This document shows positions 42,848 to 53,728 of a DNA stretch of 64,000 bases, piece by piece. Position 1 is the stretch's first letter, and every line of letters starts with the position of its first letter. The translations under genes and the position numbers were made by a program. The notes below the pieces were generated by a model. The model worked only from the letters and a program-made list of their open reading frames with translations. It did no database searches and was not told where the DNA came from. Source of the stretch: Rhodospirillales bacterium (lineage in GTDB: Bacteria > Pseudomonadota > Alphaproteobacteria > TMED109); contig JAPPED010000016.1 of the NCBI GenBank assembly GCA_028824295.1, forward strand, positions 32,226-96,225, in the 5' to 3' direction.

Positions 42848-43191
42848 TCAGCGTGTCGCGGATTTCGCGCGGGCGGCGCGGCGACGCGCAGAGGCGTCGA
42901 GCAGCCGCTTGCGAAGCCGGATCGACGCCGGCGTCACTTCGAGCAGCTCGTCATCCGCAAGATAGACGAGAGCGATTTCTAGCGGCATTGGCCGGGGCGG
43001 ACTTAGGCGTACGGATTGGTCCTTGCCCGCGGCCCGGATGTTGGTCAGCTGCTTGCTCCTCAGCGGGTTGCCGTCGAGATCCTGCGGGCGCGAATGCTCG
43101 CCCACGATCATCCCGCGATAGACGGGCATGCCCGGCTTGACGAACAGCGTCCCCCGCGGCTCCAGGTTCCAGAGCGCGTACGGGACCGCCT
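42848..43191 (-). pseudogene. duplicated 3' end of typA
   Basis: The minus strand encodes the last 110 or so residues of TypA ([60 protein letters not shown]) with few changes from the intact gene at 44665-46563, including the stop codon. Similarity ends abruptly at about 43191, where a relaxase-like fragment begins. It has no start. Confidence 0.9.
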
Positions 43192-43400
43192 CGGGCGGGG
43201 CCGTCGATGACGCCTTCGGCGACCAGGCCCGCGTGGATCGTGGCGTTGATTTCGTCGCGCAGCGCCCGCGTTGGGGCGATCGCCCCTGTCCGCTCGCGTT
43301 TTCCCGGCGGCAGGTTCAGCCATTAACGCGCGGGTCTCGACGCCGAGCTTGGCGAAGGCGGTCTTCGCGTCGCTGGTGAGGCTCGCAGCCATCATCCGGT
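43192..43400 (-). pseudogene. fragment resembling a conjugative relaxase-helicase (MobF/TraI type)
   Basis: The minus strand reads SDAKTAFAKLGVETRALM, then in the next frame LNLPPGKRERTGAIAPTRAL, RDEINATIHAGLVAEGVIDG. The APTRALRDEIN...GLVAEGVI pattern resembles a segment in the helicase part of MobF relaxases. The two parts are in different frames. It abuts the typA fragment at about 43191. The identification is by pattern only. Confidence 0.5.
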
Positions 43401-43570
43401 GGTCGCGGAAATGCGGGATTCGTGCGACTCCATGGACGCCAGATATGCGGTTGCGGGCGGCAGAACAAGGGCGGAACGAACGGTCGCACCATCCAGACGC
43501 CGTGCGCCGCCGCATGACCCGGTCCGCGCCTGCAACCCGACGCGGCACGGCGGACGGCAGGCTTGGCCAC

Positions 43571-43589
43571 TATGGGCCTTTGGCCTATA
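43571..43589. promoter_or_regulatory. inverted repeat upstream of the BrnT gene
   Basis: TATGGGCC, TTT, GGCCTATA: eight-base arms with one mismatch, ending ten bases before the BrnT start. It sits on the expected promoter or ribosome site and is a candidate operator for the pair. Confidence 0.5.
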
Positions 43590-43598
43590 GTCTCGGGG

Positions 43599-43880
43599 AT
43601 GGAGCTCGAATGGGACGAGGCCAAGAAAAACGCCTGCTTCGAGCGTCGCGGCTTCGACTTCGCCCATGCCGTCAACGCCTTCCACGATCCGCACCCGATC
43701 GTCGTCCAGGACCGGCGGCGGGACTATGGCGAGGTGTGCTACCGGCTGCTCGGCAGGGTCGACGGGCGGGCCCATGTCATCGTCTACACGATGCGGGGTC
43801 CGGCCGTCCGCATCATATCGGCCCGCAAGGCCATCCCGAAGGAGGTCGCGGACTATGAGCACAACGCGCATCACGGTTGA
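43599..43880 (+). CDS. BrnT-family toxin
   Basis: This 93-residue protein is a BrnT toxin: LEWDEAKKNACFERRGFDFA, VNAFHDPHPIVVQDRRRDYG, EVCYRLLGRVDGRAHVIVYT and IRIISARKA-type end (VRIISARKAIPKEVADYE). It has the RelE-like fold and cleaves RNA in characterised members. The antitoxin gene follows with a 26-base overlap, the toxin-first order usual for BrnTA. Confidence 0.93.
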   Translation: MELEWDEAKKNACFERRGFDFAHAVNAFHDPHPIVVQDRRRDYGEVCYRLLGRVDGRAHVIVYTMRGPAVRIISARKAIPKEVADYEHNAHHG

Positions 43881-44190
43881 TCCCGACGATCCGGCCACCT
43901 TCCCGAAGGGGCGCATCGACGCCGCGAGGGTGGACGCGACCACGGAAGCGGAGATCGCGGCCCAAGAGCGGGAGGACGAAGCTGAGGCCATGCAGGACAT
44001 GGCGCGGTATACGCGCCGGGTCCGACGGCGGATGGGCCTCAGCCAGACGGAGATGGCGCGGCGCATCGACGTGTCGCCCGAGACGATCCGCAACTGGGAA
44101 CAGGGCAAGCGCTGCCCGACCGGCGCGGCGCGCGCCCTGCTGCGGGTGCTCGATAGGGCGCCCGAGACCGCGCTCCGCGTGCTGACTTGA
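43855..44190 (+). CDS. Xre-type antitoxin of the BrnT pair
   Basis: This 111-residue protein has an acidic N-terminal half (TTEAEIAAQEREDEAEAMQD), which should bind the toxin, and a C-terminal helix-turn-helix (RRRMGLSQTEMARRIDVSPE, TIRNWEQGKR). It stands in for BrnA, which normally has a ribbon-helix-helix domain. The start is ATG at 43855 within the toxin gene. Confidence 0.88.
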   Translation: MSTTRITVDPDDPATFPKGRIDAARVDATTEAEIAAQEREDEAEAMQDMARYTRRVRRRMGLSQTEMARRIDVSPETIRNWEQGKRCPTGAARALLRVLDRAPETALRVLT

Positions 44191-44263
44191 AAACGGCATG
44201 ATCGACGACTCGCGACCAAGTTTTTCGCTCATGCCCTAGGCGGCGCCTGACGGTGCCTGTAGG

Positions 44264-44470
44264 TTGCAAGAGCTTGATTCCATGCAGGAACTCCCCATGC
44301 TCGGTGGTTTGCCAAAGCCGAATCGCAGGGACAAACCTGCTCTCGCGGACTATCAGGGCGCGTTGCCCGGCCTCAACCTCTATGCCGTCATGCGGGCTGC
44401 CAACGCTGCGGAAACCGCAATGGGAATCTCCGCTCAGAGGCTCTGGAAAAAAGAAAACCGGTGCGAATGA
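44264..44470 (+). CDS. possible small protein
   Basis: An open frame of 68 codons (62 from the ATG at 44282) in the gap between the BrnT pair and typA. The peptide (PNRRDKPALADYQGALPGLN, YAVMRAANAAETAMGIS) is not low-complexity, but no family is recognised and the ribosome site is weak. It may be chance or a remnant. Confidence 0.25.
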   Translation: MQELDSMQELPMLGGLPKPNRRDKPALADYQGALPGLNLYAVMRAANAAETAMGISAQRLWKKENRCE

Positions 44471-44664
44471 TTGCCTTCCTTCAGAGCGTTGCTAGGTGCG
44501 ATGGGTGCCGTGCGGATGTTGAGCAGCTCCTCCCCGCTGCCGACGGTCGGGGAAGGACCGTATTGGGATCGGAGCGAGGGGTGACGCTCACCGCCGGGCT
44601 AACCGGACGAGCTGTCATTGCGCTTGGATTGCGTTGAAAGGCAGCCCCACACCCCGTTGAGCAA

Positions 44665-46563
44665 TCAGCGCGCCGCCGATCTCACGCGTGCGGCACGGCG
44701 ACGCGCAGACGCGTCGAGCAATCGCTTCCGAAGCCGGATCGACGCCGGTGTCACTTCGAGCAGCTCGTCATCCGCGAGGTAGGCCAGCGCGATCTCGAGC
44801 GGCATCGGCCGGGGCGGGCTTAGGCGCACGGCATCGTCCTTGCCCGCGGCCCGGATGTTGGTCAGCTGCTTGCTCCGTAGCGGATTGACGTCGAGATCCT
44901 GCGGTCGCGTGTGCTCCCCCACGATCATCCCGCGGTAGACGGGCATGCCGGGCTTGACGAACAGCGTCCCACGCGGCTCCAGGTTCCAGAGCGCGTACGG
45001 AACCGCCTTCCCGTCGGCACTTGAGACCAGCACGCCGTTCCGCCGCCCCGCGATCGGGCCCTTGAACGGCGCGTAGCCGTGAAAGATCCGGTGCATGATC
45101 GCCGTGCCCCGGGTCACGGCGAGGAGGTCGCCGTTGAAGCCGATGAGGCCGCGGGACGGACCGTGAAACCGTGCGCGGCTCTTGTCGCGCCCGGAGGGCC
45201 GGAGCTCGATGAGTTCCGCGCGCCGCTTGGCGAGTGCGTTGACCACGTCACCCACGAACGCGTCGTCCACGTCGATCTGAATTTCCTCGATGGGCTCGAG
45301 CGGTGCGCCGCCCTCGGGGTCGTCGCGCATCAGCACCCGTGGGCGGCTGATCGACAGCTCGAAGCCCTCGCGCCGCATCGTCTCGATCAGCACGGCGAGC
45401 TGCAGCTCGCCGCGGCCGGCCACCTCGAAGGAATGCTCCTCGCCGGTATCGGTCACCTGGATCGCGACATTGCCCTCGCTCTCGCGCTCCAGGCGGGCCC
45501 CGATCATGCGCGAGGTGAGCTGTGTTCCCTCGCGCCCCGCGAGCGGCGAGGTGTTGATCGAGAACACCATCGCGATCGTCGGCGGATCGATCGGCTCGGC
45601 CGGTATCGGTTCGCATTCTTCGGAGCAGGCGATCGTGTCCCCCACGGAAGCGGTCTTGAGGCCGGCAAGGGTCACGATCTCGCCGGCCTCGGCGCGCTCG
45701 ACCGTGATGCGTTCCAGCCCGCGCGCGCGGAGCAGCTTGGTGAGGCGGGTGACCTCGACGACGGCGCCGTCCACCCCGAGCGCCGTCACGGTTTGACCGG
45801 TTTCCACCCCGCCGGAGAGTACGCGACCGCTCACCAGCCGACCAAGGAAGGGGTCGGCCTCGAGGAGGCTGATCAGCATCCGGAACGGCCGGTCCTGTTC
45901 CGTCGCTGGCGCCGGGACATGCGCGAGCACCGTCTCGATCAGCGGGGACATGTCGGTCCCGGCAACGGCCGGGTCGTGCGAGGCCCAGCCGGCGCGCGCC
46001 GAGGTGTAGACGGTCGGAAAGTCCAGCTGCGTGTCGATCGCTCCGAGGGCGTCGAACAGGTCGAAGACGGCCTCGTGCACGACCTCGGGCCGGGCGTCGG
46101 CGCGATCCATCTTGCTGATCGCCACGATCGGCCGCAGGCCGAGCCGGAGCGCCTTGTCCACGACGAACTTGGTCTGCGGCATCGGGCCCTCGGCCGCATC
46201 CACCAGGACAAGCACACCGTCGACCATCCCGAGCACCCGTTCCACTTCGCCGCCGAAGTCCGCGTGGCCGGGGGTGTCGACGATGTTGATGCGCACGCCG
46301 CGCCAGTCGATCGCCGTGCACTTCGCCAGGATCGTGATCCCGCGCTCGCGCTCAATCTCGCCGCTGTCCAGTGCACGCTCCCGCATGGGCTGGTTTGCCC
46401 GCACGGTGCCGCTTTGGCGCAGCAAGCCGTCGACCAGGGTCGTCTTGCCGTGATCGACGTGCGCAATGATGGCGATGTTGCGGAGATTCCCGGCAGCAGG
46501 ATACTCCTCCTGCGCATTCTCGACAGGACGGATGTGCGACGCTTCTGTATCCACGAGTGTCAC
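44665..46563 (-). CDS. typA: TypA/BipA ribosome-associated GTPase
   Basis: This 632-residue GTPase has the G motifs [11 protein letters not shown] (G1), the RGITI switch (G2), [20 protein letters not shown] (G3), ISKMDRADA (G4) and TSARAGW (G5). EF-G-like domains follow, then the BipA-specific C-terminal domain ([33 protein letters not shown]). It acts in ribosome assembly and stress growth. The start is GTG at 46563 or 46554; no start codon exists right before [14 protein letters not shown], so the N-terminus is about 25 residues longer than usual. Its 3' end is duplicated at 42848-43191. Confidence 0.95.
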   Translation of the reverse strand: MTLVDTEASHIRPVENAQEEYPAAGNLRNIAIIAHVDHGKTTLVDGLLRQSGTVRANQPMRERALDSGEIERERGITILAKCTAIDWRGVRINIVDTPGHADFGGEVERVLGMVDGVLVLVDAAEGPMPQTKFVVDKALRLGLRPIVAISKMDRADARPEVVHEAVFDLFDALGAIDTQLDFPTVYTSARAGWASHDPAVAGTDMSPLIETVLAHVPAPATEQDRPFRMLISLLEADPFLGRLVSGRVLSGGVETGQTVTALGVDGAVVEVTRLTKLLRARGLERITVERAEAGEIVTLAGLKTASVGDTIACSEECEPIPAEPIDPPTIAMVFSINTSPLAGREGTQLTSRMIGARLERESEGNVAIQVTDTGEEHSFEVAGRGELQLAVLIETMRREGFELSISRPRVLMRDDPEGGAPLEPIEEIQIDVDDAFVGDVVNALAKRRAELIELRPSGRDKSRARFHGPSRGLIGFNGDLLAVTRGTAIMHRIFHGYAPFKGPIAGRRNGVLVSSADGKAVPYALWNLEPRGTLFVKPGMPVYRGMIVGEHTRPQDLDVNPLRSKQLTNIRAAGKDDAVRLSPPRPMPLEIALAYLADDELLEVTPASIRLRKRLLDASARRRAARVRSAAR

Positions 46564-46739
46564 TTGGTCAGATATTCCTGATGAGGCTCTCGGAGGAAAG
46601 GGGTAGTAGTGGCGTTCGGACCGACTCTCCAGGCTTCGCGGGCACGAGCGTCAGATGCCCTCGGCCCTTCAAGCGAACTTGCGAAGTCGTGGGTCCCTCC
46701 ACCCAGGTGTTCGGCGGTGTTTGCCGCCGATTGTATTGG

Positions 46740-47580
46740 TCAATCGGAAGAATTCCGTAGACGCTGACAGAACTCCCCGACTGCGACGATGGCGTCGGCG
46801 GCCAGTGTTCGGGGATTGAGATCGGGATGGTCAATCAGCATCTGGGTGACATAGGCCTGGGCCCCCTGGGCCACCGGGTTCTCGAAGTTGGCCTCCAGCT
46901 CAACTAGCGCCGTTCGGAGGGCAGTGATCTCGCCGGTGAAGCGGCGCTCCACCAATGCGGCCGCAGCATCCGTTCCGCCAGCGTCGTTATGCAAGAGCAC
47001 GAATGCAATGTCGTACCAGTCCTTGGCCTTGCGCCGCGAAAATGGCCGCGGTCTTGGCAAGCAGGAACCCGGCGAGGCCGGAGACGTCCACCTCGGCGGT
47101 ATGTGTGACATTGTTGTCCCGGATGTTCAATTCACGAATTTCGATGTCGCGCGCCGCGAATCCGGTGCCGCGAAGGTTCACGGCACCGAGATCTTCGCAT
47201 GCGTCGAACGAAATCGTCGTTGCCGTTGGTACATCATGAAGGTCGGCCAGCAGTTCGAACTTGACCACCGGCGCGCCGACACCCCCGTCCGCGAACCATC
47301 GCCAGATCGTGGCGTTCTCCGGTGCAAAGCCAGCGTCGCGTAGTGCCTGCTCGAGTCGTGCGGTGTTCACCGCTCCACAGGCGATCTCAAGGTCGACCTG
47401 CACGTCAATGTCGATCGTGCCCGCGTGCTGGAACTCGCTTCCGGCGCAAAGCAGCTCCGGGACCAGCCCCCCGAGCACGACGAATTCAGGCCTTTCCCCG
47501 TAGTGGTTAACGACGTGGACGAGTGCCCTCTCCGCAGCTTCCCGTGCCGCTCGGGAGCGGACCGGTAGGTCATCGACCAC
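46740..47580 (-). pseudogene. AbiEii-like nucleotidyltransferase toxin with a frameshift
   Basis: The first frame (47580 to about 47030) encodes HYGERPEFVVLGGLVPELLC, GTIDIDVQVDLEIACGAVNT and further nucleotidyltransferase-like sequence, then runs out of frame. The second frame continues with RRKAKDWYDIAFVLLHNDAG and a helical tail (AYVTQMLIDHPDLNPRTLAA). The join is near 47035. The copy at 38867-39247 has TTCTCGTGGCGC where this one has TTCGCGGCGC, which points to a two-base deletion here. Its start (GTG at 47580) overlaps the antitoxin stop by 11 bases. Confidence 0.82.
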
Positions 47581-48577
47581 GCATTGTCTCCCGGAGATGC
47601 TCGGCAGCCTCCTCGCCCCGCACCCCGAGGACCCGAAGATCGGTGTAGGCGCGCGGCCACGGAACGAGCCGCATTCGGTCCTTCACCGTAGTCAGCCGCT
47701 CGGCCGTGGTCGTGGGGAATGGTCGCAGGGTGAGCCTCCCGCCTTCGATCGGTCGCAGGCCAGTGTTCGCGGCCACCCATTCGAGTCTGGCGCTTGTCTT
47801 TCCTTCAACGTAGACCTCGCTGGTCGTAACCGTTGTCAGATAGGGGGCGAGCGCGGACCCCGCTACAGCGCCCGTAGCCGCCCACGATATGCCTGCGCGA
47901 TCCCACTGTCGGCCGGCATCGGTCAAGCCCGACACCGGGTCGCGCCAAGTCACACCGACCGTGATCGAGACCGGCGGCATCAGCGCCGCTGCTGCCTCTG
48001 CATATGCGTCCAGCAACCGATCCGGGTCGACAATGCAACGGGCGGCGTTCCGGCCACGCCGGGCCTCCGCGTGCAGGAAACCGAGGTCAGTGAGGGTGCG
48101 CAGCGCGTTGGTGGCGCTTCCTGCGGACAATGCCGTGATCTCCTGCATGGCGCCGACGGTCCCGCGTCCGCCACACAGCAAGGCTTCGGCGGTCGCCAGT
48201 ACCGCAGGTGTCCAATGCGGCGGCTTGCGCGGAGACCTCTGGACACGACCATCCCTGGATATGATCAAGGACCCCCGCGCGATCTCTGCGGCGCCGGTCT
48301 CGTCGACCCAGCCGATCCCTGCGGCCGAAAGCGCCTCGCGCGCGGCGAATGACATGCGCCGGGCGACCACGACGTCGGGGCGCTCGTTCTGGTTTTTGAT
48401 CAGCGCGCGCGCCTGTCGAAGTCCCCCTTCGCCCAGCCAGGTGACTCGGACGGGCGCTCCATTGAGTGCAAGGTTGACCGAGCGGCCATCCTGATGGCTA
48501 CGCCGAACCCGAACCGAAGGCGGGAGTACAGCCGCAACCGCGGTCTCGGAACGCTGGGTGATGTCGTGCTTGGCCAT
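47570..48577 (-). CDS. AbiEi-like antitoxin/transcriptional regulator
   Basis: This 335-residue protein partners the AbiEii-like gene. It has an N-terminal restriction-fold-like stretch (ALIKNQNERPDVVVARRMSF), a winged helix around residues 130-180 (ITALSAGSATNALRTLTDLG, FLHAEARRGRNAARCIVD) and a C-terminal domain (GAVAGSALAPYLTTVTTSEV). This arrangement occurs in type IV TA antitoxins. It is intact although its toxin is frameshifted. A perfect short palindrome lies just upstream of the start. Confidence 0.75.
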   Translation of the reverse strand: MAKHDITQRSETAVAAVLPPSVRVRRSHQDGRSVNLALNGAPVRVTWLGEGGLRQARALIKNQNERPDVVVARRMSFAAREALSAAGIGWVDETGAAEIARGSLIISRDGRVQRSPRKPPHWTPAVLATAEALLCGGRGTVGAMQEITALSAGSATNALRTLTDLGFLHAEARRGRNAARCIVDPDRLLDAYAEAAAALMPPVSITVGVTWRDPVSGLTDAGRQWDRAGISWAATGAVAGSALAPYLTTVTTSEVYVEGKTSARLEWVAANTGLRPIEGGRLTLRPFPTTTAERLTTVKDRMRLVPWPRAYTDLRVLGVRGEEAAEHLRETMRGR

Positions 48578-48585
48578 GGTATCTG

Positions 48586-48598
48586 TAGAACGGTTCTA
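48586..48598. promoter_or_regulatory. palindrome upstream of the AbiEi-like gene
   Basis: TAGAAC, G, GTTCTA: perfect six-base arms, nine bases before the ATG at 48577. Likely the operator bound by the winged-helix antitoxin. Confidence 0.5.
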
Positions 48599-48841
48599 TC
48601 TTCAGTAATCGAGAATACTTCACTATCACGATGATGTATAGAAATAACTGAGGATAAGGCGCTGAGCCACACGGCGTGCGTGTTGTCGTCGTCTCCGCCA
48701 GATCGCCAGGCGTCACTGGTGGTCTGGTAGCCCTGTTGACGCACTGCGAAAGCGAGGTCCCCGTCACCGTCCTCCCGCGAAGGGTGCACGAGGCCACGAC
48801 TTGACCGAATTCCGATTTACTTGCGATACGCGGGATTGCTT

Positions 48842-48940
48842 GGAGAGCAGCACCCTGATGAAGCCGGTGACCGAGCCCGCCGTCCGCACGTCTTGGTACA
48901 TCTCCGAGTACCGCGTGTAATGCCGCTGATCGTTGACGGA
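48842..48940 (-). pseudogene. remnant of the membrane protein gene at 40469-41557
   Basis: The minus strand reads VNDQRHYTRYSEMYQDVRTA, GSVTGFIRVLLS, against ATDQRHYMRYSEIYQDVQAA and the same following residues in the intact protein. DNA similarity covers about 100 bases. No other part of the gene is present. Confidence 0.85.
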
Positions 48941-49007
48941 CCCGTGCACTTCACGATGACGCGGATCTACGGAAGGGTCACGGTCCTGACGGGGCGCCAT
49001 TCGCCCG

Positions 49008-50153
49008 TCATTCGCCCTTGCGGGCCACAACATCGGGAAGGTCGACCACGGGCACCACGCTGACCGCGTGGTCGAGCTCATATCGGCCAGATCCCGGATA
49101 CACGATCCACACGTGCTGCAGGGGCAGGTCGCGCTGTACCGCGCGGATACTCCGCGTCATCCTCGGCGCGTCCTGGTACTTGAACTCCATGCCCCACAGG
49201 GCACCGTCGGCCTGCCAGACGAGGTCCATCTCTGCGCCGGTGTGCGTGCGCCAGAAGTACAGGTGGTGGATCCCCAGGAAGCGGATCGCCTGCTCCATCG
49301 CAAATCCTTCCCACGAGGCGCCGAGCTTGGGATGCGCCTCCAGTTGCGCGGGAGTGGCGATGGTGTGGAGCGCATGGAACAGGCCGCTGTCACGGATGTA
49401 CAGCTTCGGCGCCTTCACCAGCCGCTTGCCGACGTTCGCGTGCCATGGCGGCAGCAAGCGGATCATGAACGTACCGCTCAAGATCTCGAGGTAACGGCGA
49501 ACCGTGTGATCCGAAATCCCGAACGATCGACCGAGCTCGGTGAAGTTGAGTGTTTGGCCATGGTAGTGGCTCACCATCACCCAGAACCGCCGCAGGGTCT
49601 CCGCCGGAACCGTGATTCCGAGGGCGGGAATGTCGCGCTCCAGGTGGCTGCGGATGAAGTCTTCGCGCCACAGGGCAGAGGAGGCGTTGTCCTCCGACAG
49701 GAAGCTTCGCGGGAACCCGCCCCGGAGCCACAGGTTGCGCCATTCGCCGACCCCCGTCTCGTCGAGCGCCAGGGGACCGAGGTCGTGATAGGCGACCCGG
49801 CCGGCAAGGCTTTCGGAGACCTCCTTCACCAGCTCCGGCGAGGCGCTGCCGAGCAGCAGGTACCGCGTGGAGTGCTGGCGGTCGGCAAGGACGCGGAGAA
49901 GGGGAAAGAGATCCGGCTTGCGCTGCACTTCGTCGATCACGACGACGCCGGTCAAGCCCTCGAGGGCAGTTTGCGGCGCGTCCAAGCGAGCAAGGCTACG
50001 CGGATCCTCGAGGTCGAAGAAATGCTCGGCGTTCAGCGATCGAGCCAACGTGGTCTTGCCGCATTGCCGGGGACCGAGGAGCGCCGTGATCGGGGCGCGG
50101 CGGAGCCTAGACTGAACGGCGTCCATCTCACGCGGACGAGGCAGGTGGACCAT
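49008..50153 (-). CDS. ATP-binding protein, AAA_14/DUF4143 type
   Basis: This 381-residue protein has an AAA_14 ATPase domain (TALLGPRQCGKTTLARSLNA with Walker A GPRQCGKT near residue 27; VVVIDEVQRKPDLFPLLRVL; LLLGSASPELVKEVSESLAG). The C-terminal DUF4143 domain resembles a nuclease fold (FWRTHTGAEMDLVWQADG, MEFKYQDAPR, with D and E-x-K). The function is unknown; family members are scattered and often horizontally moved. A long inverted repeat lies 23 bases upstream. The paralogue at 52452-53621 is in the same orientation, across the ABC-F gene. Confidence 0.9.
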   Translation of the reverse strand: MVHLPRPREMDAVQSRLRRAPITALLGPRQCGKTTLARSLNAEHFFDLEDPRSLARLDAPQTALEGLTGVVVIDEVQRKPDLFPLLRVLADRQHSTRYLLLGSASPELVKEVSESLAGRVAYHDLGPLALDETGVGEWRNLWLRGGFPRSFLSEDNASSALWREDFIRSHLERDIPALGITVPAETLRRFWVMVSHYHGQTLNFTELGRSFGISDHTVRRYLEILSGTFMIRLLPPWHANVGKRLVKAPKLYIRDSGLFHALHTIATPAQLEAHPKLGASWEGFAMEQAIRFLGIHHLYFWRTHTGAEMDLVWQADGALWGMEFKYQDAPRMTRSIRAVQRDLPLQHVWIVYPGSGRYELDHAVSVVPVVDLPDVVARKGE

Positions 50154-50176
50154 CAGAGAACACTAGCAGCTAGAAG

Positions 50177-50209
50177 CTGATAATTCGAGTAGAAGATTCG
50201 AATATTCAG
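50177..50209. promoter_or_regulatory. inverted repeat upstream of the first DUF4143 ATPase gene
   Basis: CTGATAATTCGA, nine bases, TCGAATATTCAG: twelve-base arms with two mismatches, starting 23 bases before the start codon at 50153. It is AT-rich in a GC-rich setting and covers the likely core promoter. Confidence 0.6.
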
Positions 50210-50458
50210 CATTTATGGCGGCAGTTTCCGCCAACCCGGGAATCCGCAACGCCGGCGGCGATCGCGAGACACGAAAGAGCGGGTTTCCTGCAGCTGCGAG
50301 CCGGTTGTCCCCGGCAGTGTCTCGTGCGGACCGCTGCACCAAGGAGGTCAGGGTTCGATTGGAGTTGGTCGGTCGGCCACCGCGCCAGCCGCCGGGCCCG
50401 AAGGCTGCTGCTCCAAGATGCAGGGGTGCCTCGGGCCCGAGCGTTGTATTTCTCCACA

Positions 50459-50474
50459 CGGGGTGTACACCCCG
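50459..50474. promoter_or_regulatory. 16-bp perfect palindrome at the ABC-F start
   Basis: CGGGGTGTACACCCCG lies three bases before the ATG at 50478, where a ribosome site should be. It could be an operator or an RNA hairpin that limits translation. Confidence 0.45.
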
Positions 50475-50477
50475 GCC

Positions 50478-52370
<1,893 letters not shown>

Positions 52371-52451
52371 CGCGACAGACGCGCCCCGAACAACGGATCT
52401 TGCGCAGCGAGAGCATCTCGTTGATCGAACGAATGCGCGAGGGTCCGGCGC

Positions 52452-53621
52452 CTACCAGTCGAGGCCGTGCAGCTCTCGCCAGGGAATCAGGGTGTCTGTG
52501 CCCCGGCGCTGCGGTTGATCGCCGCCGTAGACAACCGCGACGGGGCACGGTCCGGATGATCGGGCCAGGTGTTTTCGGACCCGCTTGGCGTCGTCAAACA
52601 GGCTGGCTGACGCGGTCTTGGTCGACTTGGCCTCGAGAAGCATGAAGCCGGTGGCCCCTTCGATGACGAGGTCGCTTTCCGCGCCGTTCTGGTCTCGGTA
52701 AAACGACACCCCGCCGGCTTCACCTCTGTTGGCCCTGTGCTTGACGATCTCCGAAACCGCCCAGGTCTCAAAAATGGGGCCGCGCAACGGGTGCATGCGC
52801 AGCTGTTCGGACGTGCGAATACCCAGAAGCCAGCACACCAGGCCGGTGTCGTAGAAATGCAATTTGGGCATCTTGACGAGACGCTTGCGTAGATTCGTGT
52901 GAAGGGCCGGTAGGCGGAACACCAGAAAGCTGGTTTCAAGGATGCTGAGCCAGGCTTTAGCTGTCGGTTGCGAGATGCCGCAATCCCCGGCCAGCGCCGA
53001 GTAGTTGAGCAACTGGGCCGTACGGCCGGCGCACAGTGCGACGAACCGCTGGAACGTTGCCAGATCGCCCACGTTGCTGAGCATCCGGACGTCGCGCTCG
53101 ACGTAGGTGGCGACGTAGGAACGAAGCCAGTCGCTGGCATCGAGACCGCCGTCGAATATGCGCGGGTAGGATCCGGTGAACAGGGCTTGCTCAAGGGTTT
53201 CTGGGTGCCGGGGGAAGCGCGTCGTCTCGCTCCGCGTCAGTGGAAGGAGGTGGTACAGCGCGGTCCTTCCGGCCAGTGACTGACTGATCGATTCGACCAG
53301 GGAAAGGTCTTGCGAGCCGGTAAGAATCCACTGTCCGGGCGCCGGTTCAGCGTCGATGATTCCCTGCAGGTAGGAGAGAAGGTCCGGCACTCGCTGCACT
53401 TCGTCGAGGATGGCGCCGCGCGGGAATTGCTCGAGGAAGGCACGGGGGTCCTCCTTGGCAAAGTTCCGGATGTCCGGGGCTTCCAATGTCGCGTACGGAT
53501 GGTCGGGGAACATGGCGCGGCACAGGGTCGTCTTGCCGCTCTGCCGGGGCCCGGTGAGCGTGATGGAAGGCCAGGTTCGTGCTGCTTCCGTCAGCTTCTG
53601 CGCAAGGTCGCGTTCAATCAC
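52452..53621 (-). CDS. ATP-binding protein, AAA_14/DUF4143 type (second copy)
   Basis: This 389-residue protein has Walker A LTGPRQSGKTTLCRAMF (near residue 24), AILDEVQRVPDLLSYLQGII, ILTGSQDLSLVESISQSLAG and a C-terminal DUF4143 domain (FYRDQNGAESDLVIEGATGF, MLLEAKSTKTA with E-x-K). It is a distant paralogue of the protein at 49008-50153; the two share architecture but not close sequence. A 35-base inverted repeat lies 22 bases upstream. Confidence 0.9.
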   Translation of the reverse strand: MIERDLAQKLTEAARTWPSITLTGPRQSGKTTLCRAMFPDHPYATLEAPDIRNFAKEDPRAFLEQFPRGAILDEVQRVPDLLSYLQGIIDAEPAPGQWILTGSQDLSLVESISQSLAGRTALYHLLPLTRSETTRFPRHPETLEQALFTGSYPRIFDGGLDASDWLRSYVATYVERDVRMLSNVGDLATFQRFVALCAGRTAQLLNYSALAGDCGISQPTAKAWLSILETSFLVFRLPALHTNLRKRLVKMPKLHFYDTGLVCWLLGIRTSEQLRMHPLRGPIFETWAVSEIVKHRANRGEAGGVSFYRDQNGAESDLVIEGATGFMLLEAKSTKTASASLFDDAKRVRKHLARSSGPCPVAVVYGGDQPQRRGTDTLIPWRELHGLDW

Positions 53622-53643
53622 GGCGGACAGCTTGGCAAGAAAA

Positions 53644-53678
53644 TAGGCTAATTCAAAATATGATTTTGAAATAGCCTA
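53644..53678. promoter_or_regulatory. long inverted repeat upstream of the second DUF4143 ATPase gene
   Basis: TAGGCTAATTCAAAAT, ATG, ATTTTGAAATAGCCTA: sixteen-base arms with one mismatch and a three-base centre, 22 bases before the start at 53621. Its size and spacing match those of the repeat before the first DUF4143 gene, although the sequence differs. Confidence 0.7.
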
Positions 53679-53728
53679 ACTCAACCGTCCATTTCGCGAA
53701 CTGACGCCCAGGCCGATGGCCCGGGTGG

